Assembly (NCBI RefSeq): GCF_013402795.1 | Contig: NZ_CP058595.1 | Span: 2,892,001-2,956,000, forward strand | Length of the DNA stretch: 64,000 nt | Direction of reading: 5' to 3' | Origin: Costertonia aggregata | GTDB lineage: Bacteria > Bacteroidota > Bacteroidia > Flavobacteriales > Flavobacteriaceae | In this document: positions 34,930 to 43,694 of the stretch, in pieces | Position numbering within the stretch: the first letter of the stretch is position 1 | Layout of the letters: the number at the start of each line of letters is the position of its first letter | The notes under the pieces: model-generated | Seen by the model: the letters and a program-made list of their open reading frames with translations, nothing else | What the model was told of the DNA's origin: nothing | Databases searched by the model: none | Made by a program: the position numbers and the translations under genes

Positions 34930-35763
34930 CTATAAATCCCGTTTTTTTAACAGTGCATACGATGAATAGATGAAAATTGCCGTCCAAGCTAAAACAATAA
35001 GGATTTCATACCAATGTACATGGTAGTTCAATTCAATTTTCTCCCCTACCTGGTCGGCGACGGTTTGAACAGCCTCCAACCTAGTGATAGGTTCTTTTAT
35101 GAGGTTGAACATAGATTGTAGCGGAAAGAAACCCATGACGGTTTCTGTCATGGGGCCGTCAAAAAGCTTCCAACGTACCAAACCAGTAATAATTCCCTCT
35201 ATAATTTGCCAAAGTACTAAAAAACCTAAGGCGAAAGCAGAACGTTTTACAAGAATGCCCAGAAACAGGCAAAACGAAAAGAACCCCATAAGCTTAACAA
35301 AAAAGGCTATTATAAACTCCAGGTCGGAAAAAATTATGGATAGTTCATCAAAATCAGAATATACTAGCCCAAGGATTAGGGAGACGACAAAAACAAATAC
35401 TGTTGAGATGAAAGCAAATGACACGACGGTCAAGAATTTTGACAGTATAAATTCCTTTTTGGAGAGGCCGTCAATCAAATTCTGTTTTATGGTTTTATTA
35501 CTGTATTCATTGGCCATCATAGACACGATGACAATGGCCAAAAACAACTTGAAAAAAGCGGTGACAAAGGTGTTGAAATGCCATATATACGGAAAATTGA
35601 ATATCCCGATTTCGGCCAAATGGAATTTAATAGGACCTATATCAAACTTAATCGCTGCAATAAGTGCAATCGATGTTAGCAGTACAAAGTAGGATATGAC
35701 CAACACTTTGCTGGATCTATTGTTCCATAGTTTAATGAATTCTATCTGTAATAAACGTATCAT
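34930..35763 (-). CDS. ABC-2 type transporter permease
   Basis: 277 residues with six predicted membrane helices. The first is preceded by IEFIKLWNNRSSKVLVISYF, and a large extracytoplasmic loop lies before the last helix. This is the architecture of ABC-2 permeases of the NosY/bacitracin-export kind. The start is 19 bp after the ATPase gene, so the two form an exporter operon. The substrate is unknown; peptide or drug export, or lipid handling, are typical. Confidence 0.88.
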   Translation of the reverse strand: MIRLLQIEFIKLWNNRSSKVLVISYFVLLTSIALIAAIKFDIGPIKFHLAEIGIFNFPYIWHFNTFVTAFFKLFLAIVIVSMMANEYSNKTIKQNLIDGLSKKEFILSKFLTVVSFAFISTVFVFVVSLILGLVYSDFDELSIIFSDLEFIIAFFVKLMGFFSFCLFLGILVKRSAFALGFLVLWQIIEGIITGLVRWKLFDGPMTETVMGFFPLQSMFNLIKEPITRLEAVQTVADQVGEKIELNYHVHWYEILIVLAWTAIFIYSSYALLKKRDL

Positions 35764-35782
35764 CTAGGTGGTGTTTGGCTAT

Positions 35783-36685
35783 TTAATTGGATTGATTTTT
35801 TGTTAAGGTCAAGAACTGTTCTTCTAAGCTTTCCTTGCGTTTTACCAAGTGCGATAAAACGATTCCTTGCTCAAAAAGTGTTTTATTGAATGATTTGGCG
35901 TCCATTTCCTCTTTCAGGAAAGCTGTAATCAAATCATTTTCTTGTTTTATCTCGCCGAATATAGGATTATCGTTTAAAAAAGAAATCAATTTTTCACTCT
36001 CATCGCTCTTCAATTCAAAAAAACCATGGCTGGCAAGCATACCGTCCACAGTGCCGGAATATAATTTTTCTCCCTTTCGAAGGATAACCACGTGACTACA
36101 TACTTTTTCTACCTCATCCAGTAAGTGGGATGCCAACAAAATGGTCGTGCCCTGCGAAGCTATTTTTTTTATGATTTCACGTATTTGGTGTATTCCCTGC
36201 GGGTCCAGGCCGTTGGTGGGCTCATCAAGTATCAATATTTCCGGATCGTTCAATAATGCAGATGCTATCGCCAACCGTTGCTTCATACCCAATGAATAGG
36301 TCTTGAACTTACTGTTTTTGCGGTCTAAAAGCCCTACCAGTTCTAGCTTTTCTTCTACTTTGTTATGGTCCACCTCTTTAATCTTACAGACCAATCTCAG
36401 GTTTTGTACGGCTGTCATGTATGGGTAAAAGTTAGGCCGCTCGATAATGGCACCTACTTTTTTTAAGGCTTCGTGCGTTGAGGTATTGCCATCAAACCAA
36501 CTGAATTCCCCTTTCGTTCTGTTTACCACGTTGAGTACGATTCCCAGTGTAGTGGATTTTCCACTGCCATTGGGTCCTAGAATGCCATATACGTTTCCTT
36601 TTTCAATGGTAAAGGAAAGGTCTTTGACAGCGGTCAGGTGACCAAATTTTTTGGTAAGGTTATTGACTGATAGTATCTTTTCCAA
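35783..36685 (-). CDS. ABC transporter ATP-binding protein
   Basis: 300 residues. Walker A GPNGSGKST (about 36-44), Q-loop region, signature YSLGMKQR (about 133), Walker B ILILDEPTNGLDPQ and the switch histidine in LLASHLLDEV. The roughly 85-residue C-terminal extension is usual for ATPases pairing with ABC-2 permeases, and the permease gene follows 19 bp later. It hydrolyses ATP to drive export of an unknown substrate. It is divergent from the kinase-like gene at 36760. Confidence 0.94.
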   Translation of the reverse strand: MEKILSVNNLTKKFGHLTAVKDLSFTIEKGNVYGILGPNGSGKSTTLGIVLNVVNRTKGEFSWFDGNTSTHEALKKVGAIIERPNFYPYMTAVQNLRLVCKIKEVDHNKVEEKLELVGLLDRKNSKFKTYSLGMKQRLAIASALLNDPEILILDEPTNGLDPQGIHQIREIIKKIASQGTTILLASHLLDEVEKVCSHVVILRKGEKLYSGTVDGMLASHGFFELKSDESEKLISFLNDNPIFGEIKQENDLITAFLKEEMDAKSFNKTLFEQGIVLSHLVKRKESLEEQFLTLTKNQSN

Positions 36686-36759
36686 AATCGATATTGTTTT
36701 TAGTTGGATTATAGTAACTTGACGATGAAATCTAATAATTGTTACAAATTAGCGAGAAT

Positions 36760-37845
36760 ATGTCCGAAGAACGATTGATGTCCAAGAAAAAACCGGCCTA
36801 TCCCGTAATCAAAAGATTGGACGATTATCTGGAACGTTATAACCGTAAAATCGAAATCCCCATTTTTTATGAGGATTTATTGCGTTTTTCAGGTTCGGTA
36901 ACCGTGTATGACACCAATGATAAGGATACACTTTGGATACGGGTGTATTATTCGGAGTTTGATAGAAAAGAGATTGACGATAGCCTCAAAAGGGTATATT
37001 CCATACTACATTCCGATGGTAGTAATAATATACACCAATATTTGAACGTAGATGCCGTTGATTTCTGCACCTTTGGAAATTCAAAACCGTTTCGTATAAA
37101 AATACGAAACATACTCAATGACAATTTTACATACTTCTACATAAAAAAGACCGATGCCTCACGAATTTACGGCTTGGAACTGGAACATATGTTGTCGCCC
37201 TACAACCTGAATTTCTTGGTTTACAAAGATACTTTGATAGAGGAACATATTGCCGGTATCCCTGGGGACGAGTTTATCAAGACGATGTTGCCCAAGTGTT
37301 CCGAACCTGAAAAAGCCCAGTTGGCCAAGGAATTCGTTAAGTTCAACGAGCGTTGTATGATAAGGCTTTTGGGCGATATGCGTTCTTATAATTATGTAAT
37401 TGTGCCCGTACACGATTTTGACCATGTGGTCTATAGAATACGTGCCATAGACTTTGACCAACAATGTTTTGAAGGAAAATTAAAGGTCTACCGCCCCCAG
37501 TTCTTCAAGGAAAATTTTCAAATGGTAGAGCTGGTTCGCAAAAAACTCTTGACAGATTCGGTAGATCAATATAAATTGGAAGAACGTTCTATTGTGGCCA
37601 AACGCATCTTGAGCTCAGGAAACCGTATCAAGAAATTACGTTCTATTTGTAAAGCCGATCGTATTTCTACCCCAGAAAATACTGCCATGTTACGAGAGCA
37701 TATATATGAGCTTACGTTAGACCTTAATTTTAAAAAATGTAAGACCATGGGACAGGTGTTGGACCTGGCGTTGAATTTTGTGCGCCGTAATTACGAAGAT
37801 GTAAGTATGAAGCAGATAATTGAGCAAAATATAAAAGCCCCTTAA
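36760..37845 (+). CDS. Conserved hypothetical protein with kinase-like motifs
   Basis: 361 residues from ATG 36760; the upstream TTG at 36739 is less likely. There is no signal peptide. No family name comes to mind, but the order of motifs recalls aminoglycoside-phosphotransferase/HipA-like kinases. These are: TYFYIKK with Lys129/130; a helix with Glu140/142 (YGLELEHML); a hinge (DTLIEEHIAGIPGD, about 157-170); a catalytic-loop-like GDMRSYNYVIV (Asp206, Asn211); and AIDFD (Asp231/233) as the metal-binding position. A helical C-terminal region follows. This assignment is my inference. The gene stands alone, divergent from the ABC transporter and convergent with the NdpA-type gene. Confidence 0.8.
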   Translation: MSEERLMSKKKPAYPVIKRLDDYLERYNRKIEIPIFYEDLLRFSGSVTVYDTNDKDTLWIRVYYSEFDRKEIDDSLKRVYSILHSDGSNNIHQYLNVDAVDFCTFGNSKPFRIKIRNILNDNFTYFYIKKTDASRIYGLELEHMLSPYNLNFLVYKDTLIEEHIAGIPGDEFIKTMLPKCSEPEKAQLAKEFVKFNERCMIRLLGDMRSYNYVIVPVHDFDHVVYRIRAIDFDQQCFEGKLKVYRPQFFKENFQMVELVRKKLLTDSVDQYKLEERSIVAKRILSSGNRIKKLRSICKADRISTPENTAMLREHIYELTLDLNFKKCKTMGQVLDLALNFVRRNYEDVSMKQIIEQNIKAP

Positions 37846-37916
37846 TCTAAAAGGGGAAATCGCTTTATACTTGTATAAGAATATGAATAAAGGCATGTGG
37901 ACCAAAATGCTGGTCC

Positions 37917-38975
37917 TTAACTCTTTTGCTCCTTATTAAAATAAACTAGATAATAGTACATCTGCCGTTCCTCGTCCCACCCTTTTTCCACAAATTTTTC
38001 AGCGGATTCTGGGTTGATGAAATCCATTTTTATCTGGATGTTGGTATCTAGATTGATGACGTTCTTTATTTTTTTTCTCGCATCGGATACGGCCTTATTC
38101 GCAATATCAAAAGTAGAAACGTCTTCGATACTGTACTTAGGCCCTTTTTCGACTTTGTAGTGTTTGAATTCGGGAATGAGCTCTGGGTTTTCGATCACCT
38201 CGTTCAAAAAATCGGTTTCCTCAAAAGCATCGTTCTTGGCAAAGTGGTTTACGGCACGGTTCATAAACAGTACCTCTTGTTGTTTGTCCTCGGCAGGTAA
38301 AACCACGTCTTTTGCAAAATTCTGACAGAATTTTAAGTAGTTTTTGGTCTTAAAATTGTCATCAGAAAGCACATCTACGCCCAAGAAATTTTCTAACCAG
38401 TATTTGGTGTCATACCGATTACTATCCACTGAAAGTACTTTGTAGCCCTCTTCTTTGTTTACGTTGAAAATAAGACAACCCTTGTCCAATTTATTTATAT
38501 TGATACCTTGTTGAATCACAATATCCAGATTGCCGCCTTTTTCTTCAAATTGAAGAAAATCATGCTTTAGCTCGCTTTTAAAAATACCTACGGCATCAAC
38601 TTTTACATTATCCAATAAGACATCCGATAAATAGGCCACATATACCTCTCCGCTTTTTATATGGGGATGGTTGGACTGTTCATATAAGTATGTCGCTAAT
38701 TTTTTAGAATTTGCATGGGTGCTCGAAGGCTCTGAAAAAATCTCGGATACAATCTTGTAAACTTCGTTAAATTCAACATCGACCTCGTTGGAGAGATGAT
38801 AGTAATTTTCCTCTTTTTCTCGAAAGGGCCTAAAAAAATATTCTTTTAACAATCCTGTTGTCTCATCATTAAGAACATGGGGTTCGGCGGATAAAAAAAT
38901 GGCTTCACTTTTATTTTTGTTTCCTATGCGATGCAATGATATGCTCTCAATTTGGGTAGGGTATAGGTTTATCAT
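37917..38975 (-). CDS. NdpA/YejK-type nucleoid-associated protein
   Basis: 352 residues, cytoplasmic. The N-terminal ESISLHRIGNKNKSEAIFLS, the YVAYLSDVLLDNVKVDAVGIFK strand and a LKFCQNFAKDV region match the 37-kDa nucleoid-associated protein family (NdpA). Members bind the nucleoid; their exact role is poorly known. It is a single gene between convergent (37845) and co-directional (39107) neighbours. Confidence 0.82.
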   Translation of the reverse strand: MINLYPTQIESISLHRIGNKNKSEAIFLSAEPHVLNDETTGLLKEYFFRPFREKEENYYHLSNEVDVEFNEVYKIVSEIFSEPSSTHANSKKLATYLYEQSNHPHIKSGEVYVAYLSDVLLDNVKVDAVGIFKSELKHDFLQFEEKGGNLDIVIQQGININKLDKGCLIFNVNKEEGYKVLSVDSNRYDTKYWLENFLGVDVLSDDNFKTKNYLKFCQNFAKDVVLPAEDKQQEVLFMNRAVNHFAKNDAFEETDFLNEVIENPELIPEFKHYKVEKGPKYSIEDVSTFDIANKAVSDARKKIKNVINLDTNIQIKMDFINPESAEKFVEKGWDEERQMYYYLVYFNKEQKS

Positions 38976-39106
38976 GGGTTAGGCAGTCTTTAAAAATTAA
39001 TAATGTCACGTAAAATAATGTACTGGTTCAAAATTACTGTTAAACGTAAAGTAAAGGGGTATTGCATGGAGCGTTAAAAATTAAATTTTACGCTGCATAC
39101 TGAAAA

Positions 39107-39613
39107 TCAGTTCCAGTTTTCATCAAAATCCAAATCTTCATAGTTGTCGAGCGTATCATCAAAATCTATCGTGGTATTCGGATCGGATTCAAATTTCTTT
39201 TCCGGCGGCGAGTCGGGTAGCTCCCCAAAACTAAAAATGACATTGGGATAGGCGCGACCATCTTCTTTTTGGGTGATATCGGCCAATTCAACAAAAAAGG
39301 TCCACATGCTCAAAAAGTCATATATGTAAATGAGTTTGGGATTGTTTTTGGTCAAGATGTCCTCTAAGAACGTTTCGTTCATCAAGCGAACGTTCGAACC
39401 GTCTTCGCTCATGTCAAAAAGCGCAATCTCCTCATCTTGGTTCCACCTTTCGTCACAGGTATAAAAAGAGGCCATCTCATTGCCCATAAACCCGAAGGCT
39501 TGTGTTATCGCGTTATGAAAATCCTCTAAAGTATTGTTTGCCTCAATTTCAATGTCACGAAAGATATCTTCCTCAGCATCAAAGATTATCCTAATCTTAT
39601 AAATCATCATCAT
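39107..39613 (-). CDS. Plasmid pRiA4b ORF-3-like family protein
   Basis: 168 residues from ATG 39613 (three tandem ATGs at 39613, 39610 and 39607; any could be used). The long open frame upstream lies inside ctaA on the same strand and is rejected. MIYKIRIIFDAEEDIFRDIEIEAN, TLEDFHNAITQAFGF and a very acidic tail match the pRiA4b ORF-3/IS1096 passenger-like family, which is chromosomal in many Bacteroidota and not itself a sign of a mobile element. Function is unknown. The -7 element TAACTTTG at 39636-39629 overlaps the ctaA stop, so it can be transcribed on its own. Confidence 0.85.
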   Translation of the reverse strand: MMMIYKIRIIFDAEEDIFRDIEIEANNTLEDFHNAITQAFGFMGNEMASFYTCDERWNQDEEIALFDMSEDGSNVRLMNETFLEDILTKNNPKLIYIYDFLSMWTFFVELADITQKEDGRAYPNVIFSFGELPDSPPEKKFESDPNTTIDFDDTLDNYEDLDFDENWN

Positions 39614-39633
39614 TTTTTTTGTAGGTGGCAAAG

Positions 39634-40668
39634 TTACGAAGTTTTGGGACTTCTTTTCGTCTTTAACGCTTCTAAAAAGATATAGAATTGTACACCAAAT
39701 AAAATGGCGGCCAACACCAGGTGCAAAGGTTGGCTGGTGAAAGGGAAATCCAAATAATACATGGCCATACCCGAGAAAACCTCTATCAATACTATAAAGA
39801 GTACCCAATATATTTTTGTGTGCCCTAGCTTTAGCTTAAAAATACGGTACGCAAGATAGGCATTGGCCAATACCACTAAAATTGAAAATGACCGGTGTAT
39901 ATAAAATTGTATCGATGGACTCTCCAACCAAAGGCTTTTGGACTGTTCCCCAACCATATCTATTTGATGGTCTACGAACTGCCTTACCTGTGTGCCTAAA
40001 ACTATTTGTACCAAAGTCAACAGTAGCACTATTGTAGCGGTTACAAGTGTACCTCTATCAAATAAAATACGTTTGTCTTCTTGGTTCACCAAAAATATGA
40101 TATACAATAACATTGCCACTATGACCAAGGCCATGATCATGTGTAATGTAATTTTTACGGGTTCCAAAACAGAATATACTACCGTGGCACCTAGCCAAGC
40201 CTGAAACCCCATTCCCAAAACGACCAGCCAAGATAAAATCGTGACGGACTTTTTGATTTTCCAATATTTGATGGATACCAAAGCTAAAATCAAAGTTGCC
40301 AAACCGGCCAGGGCTCCCAATAACCTATTGATATATTCTATCCAGGTGTGCCAAGGATTAAAAATCGCATAGTCATGTTTTGTGTACGCTTCCCAATTCT
40401 CTTTGCTATAGGTTGATGAGGTCCTAAAATCCTTTTTGGCAATCTGAAGCGTCTCATGCCGTATGATTACCTGACCCTTTTTGTATTCTTTTTCCGCTTG
40501 CCACTCCAGCTCCGTTGCCTCGGTAGGTGGTATATAATACCCGAAGCATTTCGGCCAATCGGGACAACCCATACCACTGCCCGTCATACGTACCACGGCA
40601 CCTGCCACGATGACCAAATAAACCAATATCAAAGCCGTTTTGGCTATTTTCCTAAAATGTTTCTGCAT
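39634..40668 (-). CDS. ctaA: Heme A synthase (COX15/CtaA family)
   Basis: 344 residues, eight membrane helices. It oxidises heme O to heme A for cytochrome c oxidase. The N-terminal VVRMTGSGMGCPDWPKCFG with the paired cysteines, IRHETLQI, the helix HTWIEYINRLLGALAGL, the helix HMIMALVIVAML and the late HRSFSILVVL and HLVLAAILFG histidines (heme ligands) are all present. The -7 element TAATTTTG is at 40689-40682 on this strand. No cytochrome oxidase genes are nearby. Confidence 0.94.
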   Translation of the reverse strand: MQKHFRKIAKTALILVYLVIVAGAVVRMTGSGMGCPDWPKCFGYYIPPTEATELEWQAEKEYKKGQVIIRHETLQIAKKDFRTSSTYSKENWEAYTKHDYAIFNPWHTWIEYINRLLGALAGLATLILALVSIKYWKIKKSVTILSWLVVLGMGFQAWLGATVVYSVLEPVKITLHMIMALVIVAMLLYIIFLVNQEDKRILFDRGTLVTATIVLLLTLVQIVLGTQVRQFVDHQIDMVGEQSKSLWLESPSIQFYIHRSFSILVVLANAYLAYRIFKLKLGHTKIYWVLFIVLIEVFSGMAMYYLDFPFTSQPLHLVLAAILFGVQFYIFLEALKTKRSPKTS

Positions 40669-40720
40669 ATCAAAAGGATTACAAAATTAAGGTACAGAAA
40701 CTAGAATTCATATGTTTTCA

Positions 40721-40755
40721 AACAAAAAGGGAAAGCATTGCTTTCCCTTTTTGTT
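40721..40755. terminator. Strong terminator after the OmpA-family gene
   Basis: AACAAAAAGGGAAAGC (40721-40736) and GCTTTCCCTTTTTGTT (40740-40755) form a perfect 16-bp stem around ATT, with T/A runs within the arms. It ends the leftward T9SS surface operon before ctaA. Confidence 0.9.
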
Positions 40756-40773
40756 ACTATGCTGAAAGGTATC

Positions 40774-42717
40774 TTATTCTACCACTATGAATTCCGATCG
40801 GCGATTGAGTTCATGTTCCGCTTTGGAACATTTTACGCCATTGCCACAATCGTTCACTAGCTTGCTTTCCCCATAGCCCTGCCCCGTGATTCTGGAGCTG
40901 TTTATACCTTTGGATATTAGGTAGGCGACCGTAGATTTTGCCCGCTTGTCAGATAGGGACAAATTATAACTGTCCCTGCCGCGACTATCGGTATGTGAGC
41001 CTATTGCGATCTTGACCTCGGGATATGTATTCATATACTCCAAAACCTTGTTCAGTTCTATTTTGGCATCCTCTCTAATAACTGCCTTGTTGAGGTCAAA
41101 ATAGATAGGTTTAAGGTTCAATACCTTGGTGAGGTCGGTGCCTACCGCCGCTGCTTTTCTTATGGGTTTGAGCAATACGGTTACTTCCGGTGTCTCGGAT
41201 GTCGCAAGTTCAAATGGGGTTTCCCCATCCTCATAATCTTCTTTAACGGCCAAAACTTTGTACTTGCCTTTTTCACAACCTCCATCCATCGTAAACGTAC
41301 CATCGGCTTCTGAAACAGTTTCAGCTATGGTCGCTCCGTTAGAATTTGTCATCCATAATTTTGTTCCAGGCAACGGGTTTCCTGTTTTTTCATCCTTAAC
41401 TATGCCCTGTATTGCTGTATTACAGGTTAATTGCAAAGGCTGGGTCTCCAAAAAACCATAAATGTCATCACTTCCCATACCGCCTTCCCGGTTCGATGCA
41501 AAAAAACCTTTACCTGTATTTTCATCAATAATGAAAGAAAAATCATCTTGCTCACTGTTTACAGGCTCGCCCACGTTTGCCACATAGGCACTTTCCAAAT
41601 CTTCAACCTTAGTTGCAAATACATCAAGCCCGCCAAGACCCGGGTGTCCATCTGATGAAAAATAGAGTACGTTCGTTTGGGTTACAAAAGGAAAATTCTC
41701 CCTAGCTTCGGTATTTATCTTATCGCCCAAATTCACAGGTTTGCCATAGGTGCCATCATTGTTGATTTTGACCATAAAAATATCCGAGGCCCCCAGTGTG
41801 CCTGGCATATCGGATGCGAAATATAGTTTTGTGCCATCGGGACTTAAAGCGGGATGCGCTATGGAATAATCGTCACTGTTGAAGGGTAATTCAGTGATAT
41901 CGGTCCACTCGTCATCTCGCAATACGGCACGGTATAGCTTTAATCTGCTTATACCTTCTGCATCCCTCTCAAAACCACCATTTTCCGAATTATTTCTTGT
42001 AAAAAATACTATGTCGCCATCTTTTGAGAAAGTTGTGGACGATTCATGGGTCTTGGTATTCAGTTTTTTTGAAAATCTTTGTGGATGCATAACTCCCGAA
42101 CTGTCTGATATATCGGCACTATAAAGGTTCAAGAAAGATTTCTCGTTCCATTGGTGTATGTTTTTGGATGTGATACCGGTATCGCGGGCAGTTGAAAAAA
42201 CCAATAGATTTTTATAAAAAGATGGTGCGAAATCTGATACTTTTGAATTGATTTTTAGATTTTCAATGGTATACCTCCCGGAGGATTCCTTTATCTTTTT
42301 TAAATAATCCATGTTCTCGTTAAACTTGGTTACCCGATAATCATTGGCCTTGGCATCCTCGAACTTTTGCATCCAATCGTCCGATTCATCATATTTTTCC
42401 AATGATTTAAGGGATTGTGCATATCTGTATAGATATTCGGGCTCAACGGTTGCTCCGTCATGGTTTATCAGTTTTTCATACCATTGGGAAGCTGCATCGT
42501 ACTTTGCGTTATTATAATTGGCATTGCCCAGGTTTTTATATATTTCTTCTGATGTATATCCTTTTTGGACCAAATCCTCATAGGACGATATGGCATCCAT
42601 AAACGCATAGTCTTCGAACTTATCCTCGGCTTTTTGTTCTTTTCTGTCTTGTCCAAAGCTTATGAAACTTACAGTAAAGACTATTGCGAACAGTATATTT
42701 TGAGTTGTATTTTTCAT
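40774..42717 (-). CDS. OmpA-family protein with TPR and WD40-like (PD40) repeats
   Basis: 647 residues: signal peptide 1-23, TPR-like helices about 30-130, PD40 beta-propeller about 190-430 (YSIAHPALSPDGTKLYFAS), a carboxypeptidase/CNA-B-like domain about 440-525 (IQGIVKDEKTGNPLPGTKLW), and an OmpA C-terminal peptidoglycan-binding domain (PIYFDLNKAVIREDAKIEL, IGSHTDSRGRDSYNLSLSDK). Its relatives anchor T9SS-associated complexes to the cell wall. It is the last gene of the TSP3 cargo/PorP/OmpA operon and starts 12 bp after the PorP stop. Confidence 0.93.
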   Translation of the reverse strand: MKNTTQNILFAIVFTVSFISFGQDRKEQKAEDKFEDYAFMDAISSYEDLVQKGYTSEEIYKNLGNANYNNAKYDAASQWYEKLINHDGATVEPEYLYRYAQSLKSLEKYDESDDWMQKFEDAKANDYRVTKFNENMDYLKKIKESSGRYTIENLKINSKVSDFAPSFYKNLLVFSTARDTGITSKNIHQWNEKSFLNLYSADISDSSGVMHPQRFSKKLNTKTHESSTTFSKDGDIVFFTRNNSENGGFERDAEGISRLKLYRAVLRDDEWTDITELPFNSDDYSIAHPALSPDGTKLYFASDMPGTLGASDIFMVKINNDGTYGKPVNLGDKINTEARENFPFVTQTNVLYFSSDGHPGLGGLDVFATKVEDLESAYVANVGEPVNSEQDDFSFIIDENTGKGFFASNREGGMGSDDIYGFLETQPLQLTCNTAIQGIVKDEKTGNPLPGTKLWMTNSNGATIAETVSEADGTFTMDGGCEKGKYKVLAVKEDYEDGETPFELATSETPEVTVLLKPIRKAAAVGTDLTKVLNLKPIYFDLNKAVIREDAKIELNKVLEYMNTYPEVKIAIGSHTDSRGRDSYNLSLSDKRAKSTVAYLISKGINSSRITGQGYGESKLVNDCGNGVKCSKAEHELNRRSEFIVVE

Positions 42718-42729
42718 TTTAATCTATTT

Positions 42730-43668
42730 TTAAAAGAATCTTGGGGTCAATACTTTTTTATACCGGGTAAAGAACTCATACCTTAGAAAAACCTCAAAAG
42801 AACCATCGTTAAACGAGGTGCTGCCCAAATCGGTAATCTCACGGTCGTAGGCCAGCCCCAACATAAACTGGTCAGTGATCTGAAATCCAAATAAGGCACT
42901 GGCAGCGGCATCCCATCTGTATGCGGCACCTAACGAGAATTTGTCGTTCAACAAAAAACTGGCCGATAGGTCAACTTGTAAAGGCGCACCTTTTACGGCC
43001 TTTAGGAGGCCGGCGGGCTTAAATTTTAAATTTGGATTAAGTTCAAAAACGTATCCGGATATTAGATACCAATTCATACGTTCTTCGGCCAAAAAGGTAT
43101 TGCTCTCACCGGATCCGTCAAAATGTTCGGTATTTAAAAAGTTAGGTACTGATAGGCCGGCATAAAATCTATCGGTATGATAATATATACCTGCACCAAA
43201 ATTGGGTGAGAACTGTTTGTCTACATTATCGAATCCCGCAGGCACCAATTCTTCCCTAAAGTTCTGAAGTTGGTTAAAATCGATATTCAAAAAGTGTCCA
43301 CCAGCTTTAAGCCCAAAAGATAGTTTGCCAAATTCCGAAGTTGGAACAGTATAAGAGAATACGGCATCAAAATAGGTATCTTGATTGGTGCCATTCCCTA
43401 TTTCATCATTAACTATTGATAAACCAATGCCCACTCTCTCCGATACCGGGGTATTAAAGTTTATGGTCTGCGTTGTTGGTGCGCCATCCAAGCCCACCCA
43501 TTGCGATCTGTGTAGGGCCGCAATACTAAAGACTCCCCTAGAACCGGCATATGCCGGATTTACGGCAAGTGTATTGTACATATACTGTGTATACTGTGCA
43601 TCTTGTTGAGCGCTCAAGGTGCTGGTTACGGCTAAAACTATTATGATTATTATATTATATTTTTTCAT
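42730..43668 (-). CDS. PorP/SprF-family type IX secretion membrane protein
   Basis: 312 residues. After a signal peptide (LSAQQDAQYTQYMYN) come the family marks NTLAVNPAYAGSRGVFS, HRSQWVGLDGAPTTQ and GIGLSIVNDEIG, then a beta-barrel ending VFLRYEFFTRYKKVLTPRFF. Such proteins attach specific T9SS cargos to the outer membrane, as SprF does for SprB. Here it is 26 bp downstream of a giant T9SS type B gene, almost certainly its cargo partner, and 12 bp upstream of the OmpA-family gene. Confidence 0.94.
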   Translation of the reverse strand: MKKYNIIIIIVLAVTSTLSAQQDAQYTQYMYNTLAVNPAYAGSRGVFSIAALHRSQWVGLDGAPTTQTINFNTPVSERVGIGLSIVNDEIGNGTNQDTYFDAVFSYTVPTSEFGKLSFGLKAGGHFLNIDFNQLQNFREELVPAGFDNVDKQFSPNFGAGIYYHTDRFYAGLSVPNFLNTEHFDGSGESNTFLAEERMNWYLISGYVFELNPNLKFKPAGLLKAVKGAPLQVDLSASFLLNDKFSLGAAYRWDAAASALFGFQITDQFMLGLAYDREITDLGSTSFNDGSFEVFLRYEFFTRYKKVLTPRFF

Positions 43669-43694
43669 TTTTTTTCTTTTAACGATTGGTTTAT

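Noticed and set aside
35084-35692. 202-residue + strand open frame opposite the ABC permease
   Set aside because: It is a low-complexity antisense shadow; the - strand frame has a full set of membrane helices and fits the operon.
37840-37862. Hairpin CCCCTT...AAGGGG at the end of the kinase-like gene as a terminator
   Set aside because: The 6-bp stem is followed by AAATCG, not a T run, so support is too weak for a feature.
39107-39808. N-terminally extended form of the pRiA4b-like protein, and the idea that it marks a mobile element
   Set aside because: The extension lies inside ctaA on the same strand. There is no transposase, terminal inverted repeat or target duplication, and the family is common on Bacteroidota chromosomes.
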